64,000 bases of DNA, from assembly GCA_030295235.1 (NCBI GenBank), contig AP026147.1, forward strand, positions 186,001-250,000, read 5' to 3'. Source of the DNA: Fistulifera solaris (lineage: Eukaryota > Bacillariophyta > Bacillariophyceae > Naviculales > Stauroneidaceae). The position numbers and the translations under genes are program-made. Within the stretch, counting starts at the first letter, position 1, and the number at the start of each line of letters is the position of its first letter. The notes under the pieces are model-generated. The model did not search any database, was not told the origin of the DNA, and saw only the letters and a list, made by a program, of their open reading frames with translations. Below, one piece after another: positions 21,330 through 33,591 of the stretch.

Positions 21330-23926
21330 ATGGAACACCCACAACAACGTTTGAAAAGTGCCCGCACGACGCATTGGACAAGTGCTCCGTCGCCCGCGAC
21401 CACCGTCGGACACGCTCTTTTGGCCGACACGGCAGACTATAGTGCCCTCGAACACGGCATTCCGGTCCTCAAAGTGACGCGTCGGGGACAATGGAAACCC
21501 CGCATTCTTACAATCAGCAAAGATCGATTTGCCCTCTTTGTCACGCATCAGACGATGGGACGCGGGAAGGGTGTCTTTTCGAAAATGGCCCGGTCGTTGC
21601 CCCTTCCTGTCCTAACAAGACAAGGCGTCGTCGGTTTTACGAATCGACAAACGTTGCGCGAACAATTTGTGCGATCGTTGGACGTTGCTGACTTGGATTT
21701 TGTCCAATGGGGGTGTATCGCGACACAAAAACTCGAAGGCGCTCGCAGTACCCAACGAAATGTTCACGAATTGGTGACGATTGGTCATTCCGGAAATCGT
21801 ACCCTCGATGTGTGGATTGCGAATGCGCAGCATCGTGCACTGTTAATTCAGTGTTTGCAACACATGATAGCGGCCTATCACGCCATCAAGGTGGCCGTCA
21901 GCAATGAAGCACTCTTGTTGCGGTATATTTGGTACGATGTCGATGTCGATCAAACGGGCGCCATTAGTGAATCGGAATTTTTGAAAATTTTGGCGCGCAT
22001 CAATTTCCATGTCAAACATCCTTTACAACACTATCGACAAGAGGCTGGCAATTCCGAATTGACGTATCCACAAGTCATGACATTGTTGCAGAAATTGAAA
22101 CAAGGCGGCATGGCGAATTCCATATGGAATCAAGTCTTTGGTTCCGAGTCCGAGTGGGTCTCGTCACAAGACTTTCTCCAGAAATTTGTGCATACCCACC
22201 AGGGAGAGCATCACACGTCCATAGATGATGTCGAACGACTCTTTTCCTTTCTCAATCAGGTTGAAACCAATTTGGATCAGAAACCGCGTCAAATGGATGG
22301 AGCCGCCATGATCCATCGTCAACGCTTTGCCGTGTATTTGCATCACGAACTCAACCATGCCTATGATCCGTACATGTTGCATTGTACGGACGAGTCGTTG
22401 CTCCAGTTCCCGCTATCGCACTATTGGATCAATACCAGTCACAATACGTATTTGACCGGAGATCAATTGCAATCGATCAGTTCGGTGGAAATGTATATGA
22501 AGGCATTGCGGAAAGGGTGCAAATGTGTCGAATTGGATTGCTGGGATGGCGACAATAAGGATGGCAGTTGTCGTGCCGTCGTGTATCATGGGATGACCTT
22601 GACGTCCAAAGTGTGGTTTGCGGATATTCTTCGCGTCGTTAATTGTTACGTAGACCATCATCCCCACACACTGCCCATTATTCTGTCTCTCGAGAATCAT
22701 TGCTCGCATGCCTTTCAGAAACAAATGGCGGCCGACTTGAAATCGATTTTGGGAGATAAACTGTTTGTCCCCCAAGAAGCCGATTACAACGTGCAACTTC
22801 CGTCTCCGGCAAGTTTACGAGGCAAGATTGTCCTCAAAGGCAAACGTCCTCCGGAACCCGACGATGCCCCGGATGACGAAGACGAGGATCCGTACGGAGC
22901 CATGCCACCCAAATCGGCCACGCCGTCCCAAGAAGAGATTGTCAAAAAGGCAAACCACCGAAAGTGGTCAAAGAATTGGCATCCTTGACCTTATTCCATG
23001 GCACCAAATACAAAGAATTCAACAAATCCATTGCCGAACCCTGCAGTCACATGCATTCCATCAGTGAACCCAAAATTTACAAATTGGTCCAGAAACGCGC
23101 CTCGCCACAATGGCGGGAATACAACGTTTCGCACATGACCCGGACGTATCCGGCCGGCGCGCGGGTCGATTCGTCCAACTACAATCCCGTATTGGCGTGG
23201 GCGGTGGGATGTCAATTGGTCGCCCTGAATTTTCAAACGGCCGATACGGCGTTGGCGTTGAACGATGGACTGTTTGCGCAGCAGGGAAATTGTGGTTATA
23301 TTCTCAAACCAAAGTCGGTCTTGTTGCAGACATCGTCGGAGACTAAGGACGAACGATCGGAGACTACGGAGGCTGTCCAGTTTGCCGATGAGAATCAACA
23401 CAGGGATCCATCTGATGCGAAGGATTCCGTAATGGCAGTGTTGCACAGTTACCAGCAGTTGACGCGCCAACCCTATCCCGCCTTGAAACAGGGACCATTC
23501 AAGATTGGCATTCGCATTTTGAGTGGAAGCTGTTTGCCCAAACCCCGGGGTGCCAAGATCGGGGAAAGCATAGATCCGTACGTGACCGTGACCGTCCATG
23601 ACGTCCAAGAGAAAACTGATGGAATGTTCGTGCCGGTGCTTACCACGCACACTTCTTCGGCCGTCCCCGACAATGGATTCTGCCCCCAATGGAACGAACC
23701 ACGCGACACGGAATTTGTGATCCACAATCCCGACGTGGCGTTGTTGCATTTTTCGTTGATTGAAGAAGACATTGGTTTGGATGACAAAGTCGGTGACGCC
23801 GTCATTCCCGTGCGATGTCTCCGTTTCGGATACCGCTCCCTATTATTGCACGATCGGCATGCCATCGCACGCAGTGGTCCCTTTGCGTTTGCCACGCTGT
23901 TGGTACACATTGTTATGAAAGAATGA
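21330..23926 (+). CDS. Phosphoinositide-specific phospholipase C, delta-like
   Basis: The 865-residue product has the delta-PLC order: PH-like domain (about 30-190), EF-hand region (YDVDVDQTGAISESEF near 203-218), X box, Y box, C2. The X box holds both catalytic histidines, in INTSHNTYLTGDQLQ and VVYHGMTLTSK, and the Ca2+-binding ELDCWDG. The Y box has SRVDSSNYNP-type sequence and LNFQTAD. C2 carries SIDPYVTVTV. It hydrolyses PIP2 to IP3 and diacylglycerol. One A is missing from the A5 at 22944-22948 in the acidic X-Y linker; restoring it joins EEIVKK to GKPPKVVKELASL. Start at 21330 rather than an in-frame ATG at 21246, which would add residues ahead of the PH domain. Confidence 0.9.
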
Positions 23927-23984
23927 TACAGTAATAGTTGATATATGTGTTTTCGAATAGGGCTAGCACTAAAAGAACTTTAGA

Positions 23985-24848
23985 CTATTGTTTTACCTGA
24001 AACAATGCTTTCATTTTGTCAGATCCATCCTGCATGGCACACGACCGGGGTGTATCCCCATCCACATCGGGTTGATCGGGATCGGCGCCATACTGCAGTA
24101 GCAAGGCAACCATATCGCGTTTCGCGGCAATGACGGCCGTCTGTAACACGGAAATCCCATCCCGATCGGCACTATTGGGATTTCCACCCGCTTCCAACAA
24201 CAATTTCATGCATTCGATGGCCCCTTGTCGGCGGCCATGTGCAAGGCCGTTTGCTGATGATCATCGGTTGCATTGGGGTTGACGCCTTCTTCTTGTAACA
24301 AAAATTTGACGAGGGCGACATCGCGTTTCGCCGTCGCATTGAGCAATTGCGACGCGTCCGATGCAACTTCTTTGGCGGCATCGTAACCACCGTGTTCGAC
24401 GGCTGGAAGACTGACCGTCGGTGCCCCAAATCCGTCATAGTCTTTCACTTTGACTCCAGTCTCTTGTTCGAGTTCGTTCACGGCCGTCGTATAATGCGTC
24501 GCCGCTTGTTCTCTCGTCATGGAAGCAACTTTTCGCCAAGCATCCCATTTCGCTTGTTCGACAACAACATTCCAGGATTTGGTTTGAAAGTGTGGAGGAG
24601 CATCACCGACCGTCGCTTGTTTGTAGAGAGCATAGAGGATCAATTTGTCGCCATTGTTTAATTGCAGTGTATGAACACGCTGGGTGGCGTGACGAAAATC
24701 GTCCCACACGGGGCCGGGCGGTAAATTCACTGGCTGCTCCGAGGAGCGACGACGACGACGATACCAGGAAACAGTCGTTGTCACAACGATGGCGGTGGTG
24801 ACGGCGGCGACCGCCCACCACAGTGGGTCATCTTTTTGGCTTTTGCAT
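23985..24848 (-). CDS. Membrane-anchored acyl-CoA-binding protein with ankyrin repeats (ACBD6-like)
   Basis: The acyl-CoA-binding domain is clear: KLILYALYKQATVGD, then KWDAWRKVASMTREQAATHY. Two or three ankyrin repeats follow (DDHQQTALHMAADKG, MKLLLEAGGNPNSADRDG, LLLQYGADPDQPDVDGDTP). The ACBD6-type layout suggests binding of long-chain acyl-CoA plus a protein partner. A C4 at 24221-24224 lacks one base between repeats. No ATG is in frame as printed; if the T5 at 24833-24837 is one base too long, the protein starts at 24848 with MQKPKDDPLWW and a membrane segment (AVAAVTTAIVVTTTV) followed by five Arg. That gives 287 residues, inserted in a membrane with the ACBP domain cytosolic. The N-terminal repair is inference. 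Confidence 0.75.
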
Positions 24849-25222
24849 AATATCGATTCATTCTTCTATGTTGATTGTCAGGGAATGCAATGAAACGACG
24901 CTGATCTTTTAACACTGGCAAAAATAATTATGTCGCACCAAATAATATAGCACGGCGGCTTTCCGGGACTGACAGAATTGGAGTCACGTTCTCCTCTAGA
25001 AGCCTATCTCTAGAGGGAACCCAACGAAAGCTATAGCAAACCTATCATGGAATGTTGCCTTTTCAAGTATTGTTTCAATTAATGAAAAGAATGTCTTGAA
25101 AGCGACAGTCCAATTCGAATAATACGTCAACGAGTTCAAAGAAACGAAAAGTCCGACAGAAATCAACCATTGGAAGTCAACCTTGTCAATGAACTTTTTC
25201 AACCATAATTATTAATGTGATG
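24849..25222. other. Intergenic stretch
   Basis: Upstream of the ACBP-ankyrin gene and downstream of the ankyrin-BTB gene. No gene or repeat recognised. Confidence 0.4.
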
Positions 25223-28200
25223 CTACTGCTTCATAACGCGTGGACGGATCGTAGGACCCGACCAGTGACTCAACGACGACAATTCGTCCAAACACATGTC
25301 CAACAGTGCCTGCTGTGACCCGTGCGACGACACGAAGGCTTCCGACCGTAGGATCGCGGGGAAATCCTCCAAAATGACACACGCGGCCACCCACCGCAAG
25401 GCTTCCATGCACGGCAATGGTTTTCGTTGGACCGCATCCCCCACAATCATTTCCACGTCCAGAATGTAATGGTGACTCACGATGTGCTGGGCCAAGACCA
25501 GTGCATCCAATGCCAGTTCGGAACGTAGGGCCAACAAAGAACCGTTCCCGCCAACTGTGCAAACCATACAATCGTTCTGGGATTGCCGCAACAAGCAACA
25601 CGATGGACAAAAGCACTCCTGGAAAGAATCCAGTAACAAACGGAGCTCGCATTCTTGGAGTAATGTCAGACAAAGGAACTCTTCTCCAATGAGAAGGAGT
25701 TCCAGCAACGTTTCATGGTGGATCCTCGGGAGTGAACCGTGGTACATGTGGTAAAGTAAAAGAGAAAGGAACTCGCTACCGAGCGAAACGGTGATCTCAA
25801 CAGGGTGGAGTTTCTCATTTTCGGACAAGCTCATCTGAGAAAAGCGAACCGCGGCAGCAAGCTTTTCGCTTTTTTCGCAAATAATGCGAGAATGGGCTGC
25901 AAAGCGATGATCGTCTTGCGAAATAAGAACAAAGTCGGCGGCTGGTAAATTGCATGCAATGTTATTGCTCGCCTCTGCTTGAATCCAAGCGCATGTAGAA
26001 TCGCGCTGCCAATCCGAATACCACGATTGCTGCACCATTACGCGACTCCAGAACGACATCTCTTCCGATCCCGATTTGCGTACCGATTCCCTTGGGAAAG
26101 GATGACAGTACGTGGCTCGATAACGCAAGTCCATCGGAACGGAATCGACAAGTGAACTGTCGTCCAGAAATTTCAATGACTTTTCTTTCAAGCACGCTTG
26201 TAAAAGTCGTAAACCCACCACGCCGAGTTTCGCCCCGCTGTTATAAAGCGCCAGTACGGAAGATGTCGCATACGAAACTTCCTCCTGTGACTCCGAAGCA
26301 TGCACGACCAGTGCAGTGATTAAGGAAGCTCTCAAAGCAACGTTTCGTTCCAACCTTTCTTTGGATTCGATACCAGCGAAAAACGACTCGGGTTGTTTGG
26401 CGAGGACAGGATCCGTTCGGCGCTTCGAATTGAGTCTGGAAAGAAAGGAATCGTAGGATTTCAAGAGAACATCAATGGCGTCGGCATCTTTCCATTCTGA
26501 CGCCAAAACCAGCGCACATCGTCCCAATCCACTCGTCGACGAAGGCCAACCGATGTGTTCGTTCACCCACGAGGGTAATGGTTGTTCTATGAAATTACAA
26601 GGATTGGCCCCCGCTTCCACCAAAACCCTCAAGATTGTCAACAATGTACGACCGGTGGCTGAGGATCGATGCTGCTGTCGCATCAAGATGGCTACTTGAA
26701 GTGCACCGGTGAGATCATAACCAGACCCACCGGAGTCACTGAATTCTAAAAGAAGCAAGACCATATCGAGATTGTGTGCTTTGACCGCCCACGCCAGAGA
26801 GCATGGCGGAGAATTAACGACGTCCATCTTTTGGGAATCAAGTTTTGGTGATTATTTCCACGCCACATGAGCAGAGACATGACGCAGTCCGAGGAGCCGC
26901 TGGCCACCGCCGCCAATAAAGGTGTTTGCCCGTTACTATCTTGCATCGACAGGACTTTGGAGAGCAGTGCAAAGCTTCCACACAGTGAGGATGTGGAAGA
27001 CAGCAGAATGTCCAGAAACTCTGCCTTGTTTTGCTCACAAACGACGTGAAGTGCGTTTTGACCTGCATGGTTGACTGACGAAAGAAGTTTCACCAAACCG
27101 GCCGCATTGGGGACTGCGACCAACAGACGCAAGACGGAACTCGACACCGATCGTTTACAGCAAGCGTGCAACACACTGTTTCCTTCCGAATCTCTGGTGT
27201 TAACAAAATACGACCCTGTCCCGAATGACGAATGCAATATGATTTGAAGTATTTCTTCATAATCGCGTTCCACGGCGACGAACAGAGCTGGGGGGAAGCG
27301 CGGGTTATCTTGGAGGAACGTTGTACCTTTCCGAGCCGCCGATACAAGGATCCGAACGATGTTGGGTCTTTCCAAATTAACCGCCAGTTGAAGAGGTGAC
27401 TGATTCTGATGAAAAATGCTCTCCTGATCAGCTGGAACATATGATGTTTTTATGAGTATACGAAGTGCGTCTTCGTCATTCTGTCGAACAGCCTCCGCAA
27501 TCGGATCATCCATCTTCATATAAGGCAAGTCCAGAGGCTCTTCGTCTGTATAAATTATGTTTAGCGATGTGTACACCGGAACGTCAGGGGGTTCTGGAAG
27601 GATGACATTTGGGAGCTCACTCTTTTCCGGATCTTTTTCCGTCGTTTCTGGAGGCGGCTTGTTTTTCACCACTTGCCACCATCGGTTCCGAAGTTTCTCA
27701 ATATCCAGTTTCTTCGTGTGAAGTCGAGTTGGTGCAAATGCCAAAGGTTCCTCCTCGGTAGAATTACAATCTGCTTCTTTCTCAGGATCCACATTGGGTT
27801 CCTGACTCTGTTTCGTTTTCCGCAACAGAGTTAGCCGCGATAAGGATAATGAGTCATCGTCATTATCATCGATGAATGCTTCTTCGGACGATGGAGGTTC
27901 CAAAGCATTTAAAAACACCAACGCAGGCTTGTCATCCCACACGGAAAGACCCTGCTGTGGAGCCAAGCTTGACAAAAGTGCAGGGAATGCACTGTCATGA
28001 AATATTGGTTCGTCTTTCGATTCATTCTCCGTGTAATTCGCTGAATCTAGACAGGATGGCGTCTTTACTCGTGTCTGCTTTGAGCGATGTCGTCGTCGTC
28101 GTTGTTTGATGGGATTCCCATTCGGCTGTCCAGTTTGCCTTCGAGCTTTTGTCGATTGTGTCTGTAATTGCTGATCATTTTTCTTCGATCGTCGCGAACG

Positions 28201-28284
28201 AACGGGTGTTGTGTTGGTTGTTGTGTTGGGTGATGCGGACTGAGGAACAAACGATGGAGCGTCAGCTCGCAATTGCGTTATCAT
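25223..28284 (-). CDS. Ankyrin-repeat and BTB domain protein
   Basis: 1020 residues, intronless. The N-terminal 270 residues are polar and basic, likely disordered, with possible nuclear signals (RRSKKND, KQRRRRHRSKQ). Ankyrin repeats run from about 270 to 620 (QSPLQLAVNLERPNIVRIL, GNSVLHACCKR, GQNALHVVCEQNKAEFLDIL, GQTPLLAAVASGSSDCVMSL). A BTB/POZ-like domain lies near 770-840 (ADFVLISQDDHRFAAHSRII, LLLYHMYHGSLP). Ankyrin-BTB proteins often act as Cullin-3 adaptors. The frame needs one more base in the T4 at 26829-26832, joining NLIPK to KMDVVNSPPCSLAWAV in the middle of a repeat; the two halves overlap in phase, which supports one gene. Confidence 0.75.
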
Positions 28285-28557
28285 GGGAATCTACTGCTCC
28301 ATCATCGGAAGATTGTCATTGTCTCTCTCCGCTCCCTTTCTTCGACTTTTTGCTATTATTCTATTGCTTCTTTAGACTATGACCGAAGTGAATAAATGCA
28401 ATGAAACAACAAAAACGACGCGAAAAGACAAACAAAAGAAAACGTAGGACGGACAGACGTAGCCGCTAGAAGCACCACCACACGAACGTAAATCTAATCC
28501 ATGCACGTCTAGAACCGACCTTTAAAGTAAATGTTATCTAGGTTACATCATAGTAGT

Positions 28558-29593
28558 CTATATGAGAATGCTTCCGCTTTCATCGCTACAATAGGTTCTT
28601 TGATGAGCCTGCAAGGCTTGCAGGCAAAGGCGATTCTTGCGGACACTGCTGTGCCTTTTGGCACCTCCCGCATCCAAGACGGAGACACGAATGGCGGCCA
28701 AGTCGCGTGCGAGCTGATCCCCGCAACCATACAAGAATACAATGGCTCCTTCCCCGTAGAGATCGACGTAGCGGCGACATTTGTCCAAAATAGCACCCAC
28801 CGCGCTTTTTCCATCGTGTTCAATAGTGGATGCGCCATAGAACATTTTGACTTCAATCCCTTTGTTTAATCGGAGAAATTTACTTGAGAACCTCAGTCCA
28901 TAGTATTCCGTTGACTTCTGTTAACCACTTACAATGTATACACCTTTCTTCCAATACATGTTGCGTTTTCCTTTGAGTTGGATGATTCGGAGAATTCTCC
29001 TTGTATTTCCGCAACAAGACGGGCTGTTTCAATAAAAAGTCGGGCGTGGGAGGATACGGCTCATTCGCTTTTCGTTTCGCATTGTGTTTCTTTTGTTCTT
29101 CTTCCGTATAAAAGGATACACGATGTTTTTGCAAAGATTCCTCCACAGCACGTTCGAACAAATCCGCGGATACCCGAATTATATCTTGGTTTCCCAGGTG
29201 CAACTGCTCCATACTGCGATACGGATTCAATTGTTTGATGTGATGGCGTCGCAAGGAAAGGGCTACCAGCAACGGTACTTGGTGTTGATGGCACTTTTTC
29301 TTAATTTGCGGCAATCGAAACGGCGATTGATCTTTCATCATTTTGCGTTCCTTCGCTCCCCAACGCAACAGCAACGGAAGTAATGCCTGTTCGGCTGCTA
29401 CTGGAATGTAAGGATCCGGACTGAACCACAGCAAGATTCGTTCCGGAGATGTTCCTGGAGGTAATATTTCACAACGGAGGCGTGACGGAAATGGGTCCAC
29501 TTTGCTCCGTTTCGCCGACGAGGAAAGGTCCTCCGCTGCTGCCGTCTCTATTTCAACAGTCTCCATTTGTAAGTATCTCTTTCGCGGCGGCAT
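28558..29593 (-). CDS. CDIN1-like: CDIN1 (C15orf41)-like PD-(D/E)XK nuclease family protein
   Basis: Exons 29593-28933 and 28859-28558; intron 73 bp (GTAAGT donor). The splice creates RCIHWIEVKMFYG. Together with the upstream TPDFLLKQPVLL this is the nuclease core of CDAN1-interacting nuclease 1: Asp in TPD, then ExK in IEVK. GEGAIVFLYG matches the GPGLVIYW strand that follows in animal proteins. The N-terminal half is helical with RRHHIKQLNPYRSM. In animals CDIN1 binds codanin-1, which handles histone chaperone ASF1. 320 residues, close to the animal length. Start at 29593 (MPPRKRYLQ) is chosen because the upstream ATG at 29620 adds a hydrophobic leader. Confidence 0.75.
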
Positions 29594-30004
29594 GTAGAAA
29601 AGGAAAAGGCACGTCAACAACGAGTATTAACAATAAAGCTTCAATGAATTCATTGCTTTGCATCGTCGTCAACACTTTTTTTTATTTCGCGTCCTCGCGG
29701 CCGCGAAACAAATTCGCAGCGGTGTCGGAAAAGCTGATATTTTGTACCAGTGTGTAGTCTAACGGTTCTCCGTTTGAGTTTGTAAAACGTGAAATTACCT
29801 TGTATACAGTTACAGTGCATTGGACGCCACCAAAAAATTGACGCAAAATAACAAAAAAAAATGAAACAAAACATTGACTACTTGTATCTATCCAAGATGA
29901 TGACTATTATTTCTTCTTAACTAATTCTGTGTTTTGTTTGTCGTTCAATGATAGATCTTTTGGGCGATCGAAGAGTGTGATCCCCCACCGCGGTTAGAAC
30001 AAGG
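29594..30004. promoter_or_regulatory. Divergent promoter region, CDIN1-like / RNA methylase
   Basis: Genes on both sides are transcribed outward. A/T-rich, with long T tracts at 29678-29690 and A tracts near 29850-29860. Nothing coding seen. Confidence 0.35.
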
Positions 30005-31255
30005 ATGATGAAGCGACGACTCCGAAGCTTCTGTACTTTGATACCAAAAATACGATGTGTCACGTTTACGGGAACTTTTCTATCGACGAAGCGGATGCTT
30101 TCCTCAGATTCTTGTCATAAAGTCGTCCCCTCTGTTCATATTACATGTCATCCTGGTTTGGAGCCCTTCTTACAGCAAGAAATCCTGACAATCCTGCAGC
30201 GCCCCGAGATGTCACTTCGCGGCAATCGAGTTCATGTCCCAAATATGACACAGACACAATTGTTTGAATGCTGTTTAAGATTGGGATGTGCCACGCAAAT
30301 ATCGGTCCCCTTACTGGACAAGCCGTTACAGTGTCGCGGATTCGCGGAACTCGAACGCAAACTGCAACAATTGCCGTGGAACAACTGGATTTCGAACGAG
30401 AAACTGTCGTTCCAAGTGCAAGTATCGTGTCAAAAAAGCCGCTTGTATCATACGGCAGCCATTGCGGAACGCATTCAGCGAGTTCTTTCGACAGTAGTTT
30501 TTCCTTCTGCTGACGAGGGACCCGTAGTCGCCTTGCAAGCACAACTCCATCGCGATCAATTGCAACTATTTTTAGACGCCCGATCCTTTCCGTTGCATCA
30601 ACGCGGGTACCGATTGGAAACAGGAAAAGCACCTCTACGAGAGGATCTAGCCTACGCGATGCTGTGGAGTGCGGGACTGCATTCGTTCGATGCCGTTTTG
30701 GATCCATTTTGTGGTTCGGGTACATTGGTGTTGGAAGCGGCCGCCATGCTGAACGGATTACCGCCGGGACGGTTGCACGACGCGCCCTTTTACGGAACGT
30801 TTCTGCAAAATGACAAATTGTGGACAACTCTGAAAGAGAAACGATACCCCTGCCGCCCCGTGCGCGTGGCGGGATCGGATCGGGATGCGGGAGTAATTAA
30901 ATCGGCCCAAGCCAACGCGGTCCGTGCAGGTGTAGAGGACTTGGTCACACTCCAACAAGGTGCATTCTCTTCTCATCCGTGGCTTTCATCCGACATACAT
31001 CCACAGAATCTCCTGTGGATTTCCAATTTGCCGTTCGGCAAACGCACTACTACCACGGGACGTTCGGGCCGCGTACCGGCACTGCTTCCCCTGTATCAAA
31101 CACTCGTGCAACACATCCATCAGACGAAATGTACAGCCGTGCTTTTGACAGACAATCGTTCGTTGTTACGTCGATGTGGAATTTTGAACGAAACAGAACT
31201 GTTTCAATTTTTCCATGGAGGGATACCCGTTTCCGTCGTTCGCGTGCATTCCTAG
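30005..31255 (+). CDS. THUMP-type RNA guanine-N2 methyltransferase (RlmL/UPF0020 family)
   Basis: 416 residues, intronless. A Ser/Arg-rich leader (about 1-40) suggests organelle import. A THUMP-like region follows (HPGLEPFLQQEIL, then residues to about 200), and the Rossmann methylase domain contains RGYRLETGKAPLREDLAYAM. SAM motif I is DPFCGSGTLVLEAA and the catalytic motif IV is NLPFGKR, a form of NPPYG. Members modify guanine N2 in rRNA or tRNA. Leader plus RlmL-like pattern point to an organellar RNA substrate, by inference. Confidence 0.8.
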   Translation: MMKRRLRSFCTLIPKIRCVTFTGTFLSTKRMLSSDSCHKVVPSVHITCHPGLEPFLQQEILTILQRPEMSLRGNRVHVPNMTQTQLFECCLRLGCATQISVPLLDKPLQCRGFAELERKLQQLPWNNWISNEKLSFQVQVSCQKSRLYHTAAIAERIQRVLSTVVFPSADEGPVVALQAQLHRDQLQLFLDARSFPLHQRGYRLETGKAPLREDLAYAMLWSAGLHSFDAVLDPFCGSGTLVLEAAAMLNGLPPGRLHDAPFYGTFLQNDKLWTTLKEKRYPCRPVRVAGSDRDAGVIKSAQANAVRAGVEDLVTLQQGAFSSHPWLSSDIHPQNLLWISNLPFGKRTTTTGRSGRVPALLPLYQTLVQHIHQTKCTAVLLTDNRSLLRRCGILNETELFQFFHGGIPVSVVRVHS

Positions 31256-31673
31256 GAATGGCTTACCGCCGAGACGTGTCTTGTGCATAGATTGGCCCGA
31301 GGTCAAAGCACGCTTATATCGGAAAACAGACGGGAATACATCTCCTTGGAATAGCAAACCTTTTTTCATGACTGGACACGAGTGGGTCATGAACGAAGTG
31401 TCGATGTGAGTCGACGTTACGTTACTTCCGGCATCAGCGCGTCCATTGTAGGAAGGAACAAAACTTTGAATGTTGTGCTATTAAAAAGCGACTGGCATTT
31501 TCCAAAGTTTCGATGCATACATAAACTAGAGCTAAACTACTTGTTGAAGTGCTATATTTTGAAATAAGACTAACGACGGCCAGACCGCGCTATTTTGCAA
31601 GAAATGACAAATGCCGACGACCATGATGATGATGTTTAACAATTAGAAGCAGACGAACTAGTTACTGATCACC
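31256..31673. other. Intergenic stretch
   Basis: Between the RNA methylase stop and the GH125 start, on the same strand. No gene, repeat or RNA recognised. Confidence 0.4.
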
Positions 31674-33572
31674 ATGGTGAAATCAAATGCCTTACGGAAT
31701 CGTGTGGTTCTTCAGGAAAGCCCACGACGGACTACCGCGACGGACCGAAAAATACTTCATCCGTCTCGGCAATCGAAAGGGTCGACGACCCCCAATGATA
31801 TGATTTTGTATTTGGCGATCGCGCTTGTCTTGATGGTGATTGCTGCGTGTTTGATTATGTACATTCATTTGATTCAATTCTGTTACTTATCGTCACCGGA
31901 AACGTCAGCACAAGTGCCACAAACAACGACGACGACACTGTATCCTCCACCATTTCCAGAAATCACACGGACGCGTGTCGACCTTTCTCCACAAGCTTTA
32001 GAGATGTGCACACGTACCTTGTGGCATACCGTAGAAACGACCACGATTGTTTTACCCAATGAAGAAACGTTCATTCATACGGGTGATATTGATGATTTAT
32101 GGTTACGAGTACGTAAAAAGTCGATGCATTTGCCTTTTACTTCTCTTATGTAACATGTAACTCACAGTTCGACAGGACAGTGCGGCCCAGATACACCCTC
32201 TTCTCGTTCCTTTTTCAATGGCACGGCACTCATTCAACAGGACCCGCGATTGGACCGTATCGTTTCGGGTTTGATCTTACGAACGGCGATGTACATTCGT
32301 CACGATCCGTACGCCAATGCCTTTCGCATCGATGATACGTACGTCTTTAGTGCGGCACAAAAAGCCATGGGACGGCATGACTTGATTTCGACGTGGAATT
32401 ATGAACTTGATTCGGCGTGTTATTATATGCGCATGCTGTATTTTTATTGGAAACAAGCGCCATCTCCGGAACGTGTGTTACAACGACCGGCCGTGGAACA
32501 AGCCGTGGAGATTATGGTAGATCTATGGATTGCCGAACAACGACATGAAGAGGATGCTTATCCTACCGGAGATCTGTTTGATTGTGTGAATTGCAATAAA
32601 CCGTATCGTTATCCAGGGTTGCCACGCGAAGGCAAAGGGGCGCCCACCAATGCATCGTCGGGACTCATTTGGACGGGTACGTGTTTTTCTTTTCTCAGAA
32701 AGATCAAGCGATGCGATTTGGACCAATCTCTTACACTCCTTTCTCGTCTAGGTTTTCGCCCGAGCGATGACGAATGCGAATTCAATTACTTAATACCAGC
32801 GAATATGTTTGCCGTCGTGGCTTTGGAGTACATGGCAGAAATGGCCGATGATTTGTGGAACAACGATGTACTGGCGAAAAGGGCACGGAAACTGGCAGCC
32901 GAAGTCCAACGTGGAATTGAGGAACACGCCGTGATCCATCATCCAAATCACGGAAAGATCTATGCCTATGAAGTCGATGGTCTGGGCGGTGCCAATCTCA
33001 TGGACGATGCCAATATTCCAAGTCTTTTGAGCATCCCATACCTTGGCTATTTACATTACGATCCACAAATATACCAGAATACCCGCAGCTTTGTTCTTTC
33101 ACCAGACAATCCCACCTACAACGTAGGAACATTTCAGGGGCGTAAGGTCGAAGGTGTGGGTAGTCCGCACATGAAAGCACGTATTCGCAAAAATGTTTGG
33201 CCCATGTCCATCGCAATGCAAGGCCTGACAAGTTCTGATGTAGCGGAAAAGGTGCGACTCATCGAAACACTTGTCGCTACTACCGGAGGAACCGGTTGGA
33301 TGCACGAATCCATCGATCCCAATCGACCACAACAATTCACACGATCATGGTTCTGTTGGTACGTATAGTTTTTCGCAACTTAACGACGTGCGTGCGTTCG
33401 GTCACAGTCTCACGTGTGTGGCGGTTTGTGCCAATCGTAGGAGTGATAGTCTTTTGCTGAACTCGTTTTGTCACTGACCGACCAGTGCCCGGACCCCTCC
33501 CACAAATACAAAGTGCTCGAATGGAGGGACCCCGTAACGGTTCAAGGTGGTCGATTTTCTGCAGGTAGATAA
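31674..33572 (+). CDS. Type II membrane glycoside hydrolase family 125 (exo-alpha-1,6-mannosidase type)
   Basis: Exons 31674-32108, 32176-32676, 32752-33358 and 33441-33572; introns of 67, 75 and 82 bp. A short basic cytosolic tail precedes a membrane anchor (about 43-70). GH125 blocks: TGDIDDLWLRDSAAQIHP, DPYANAF, GLIWTGFRPSDDE, IPANMFAV, DDANIPSLLS, PYLGYL, GIGSPH-like GVGSPHM and TRSWFCW. The family cleaves alpha-1,6-mannose from the non-reducing end; a Golgi or ER role in glycan trimming is inferred. One T is missing in the T5 at 32211-32215 (joins LVPF to FNGTALIQQD) and one in the T4 at 33452-33455 (joins WSDSL to FAELVLSLTD). 558 residues. Confidence 0.85.
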
Positions 33573-33591
33573 CAAAAAATTGTGCTGAATA

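Noticed and set aside
22991-23749. 252-codon minus-strand ORF
   Set aside because: Complete antisense shadow of the phospholipase C Y-box and C2 regions.
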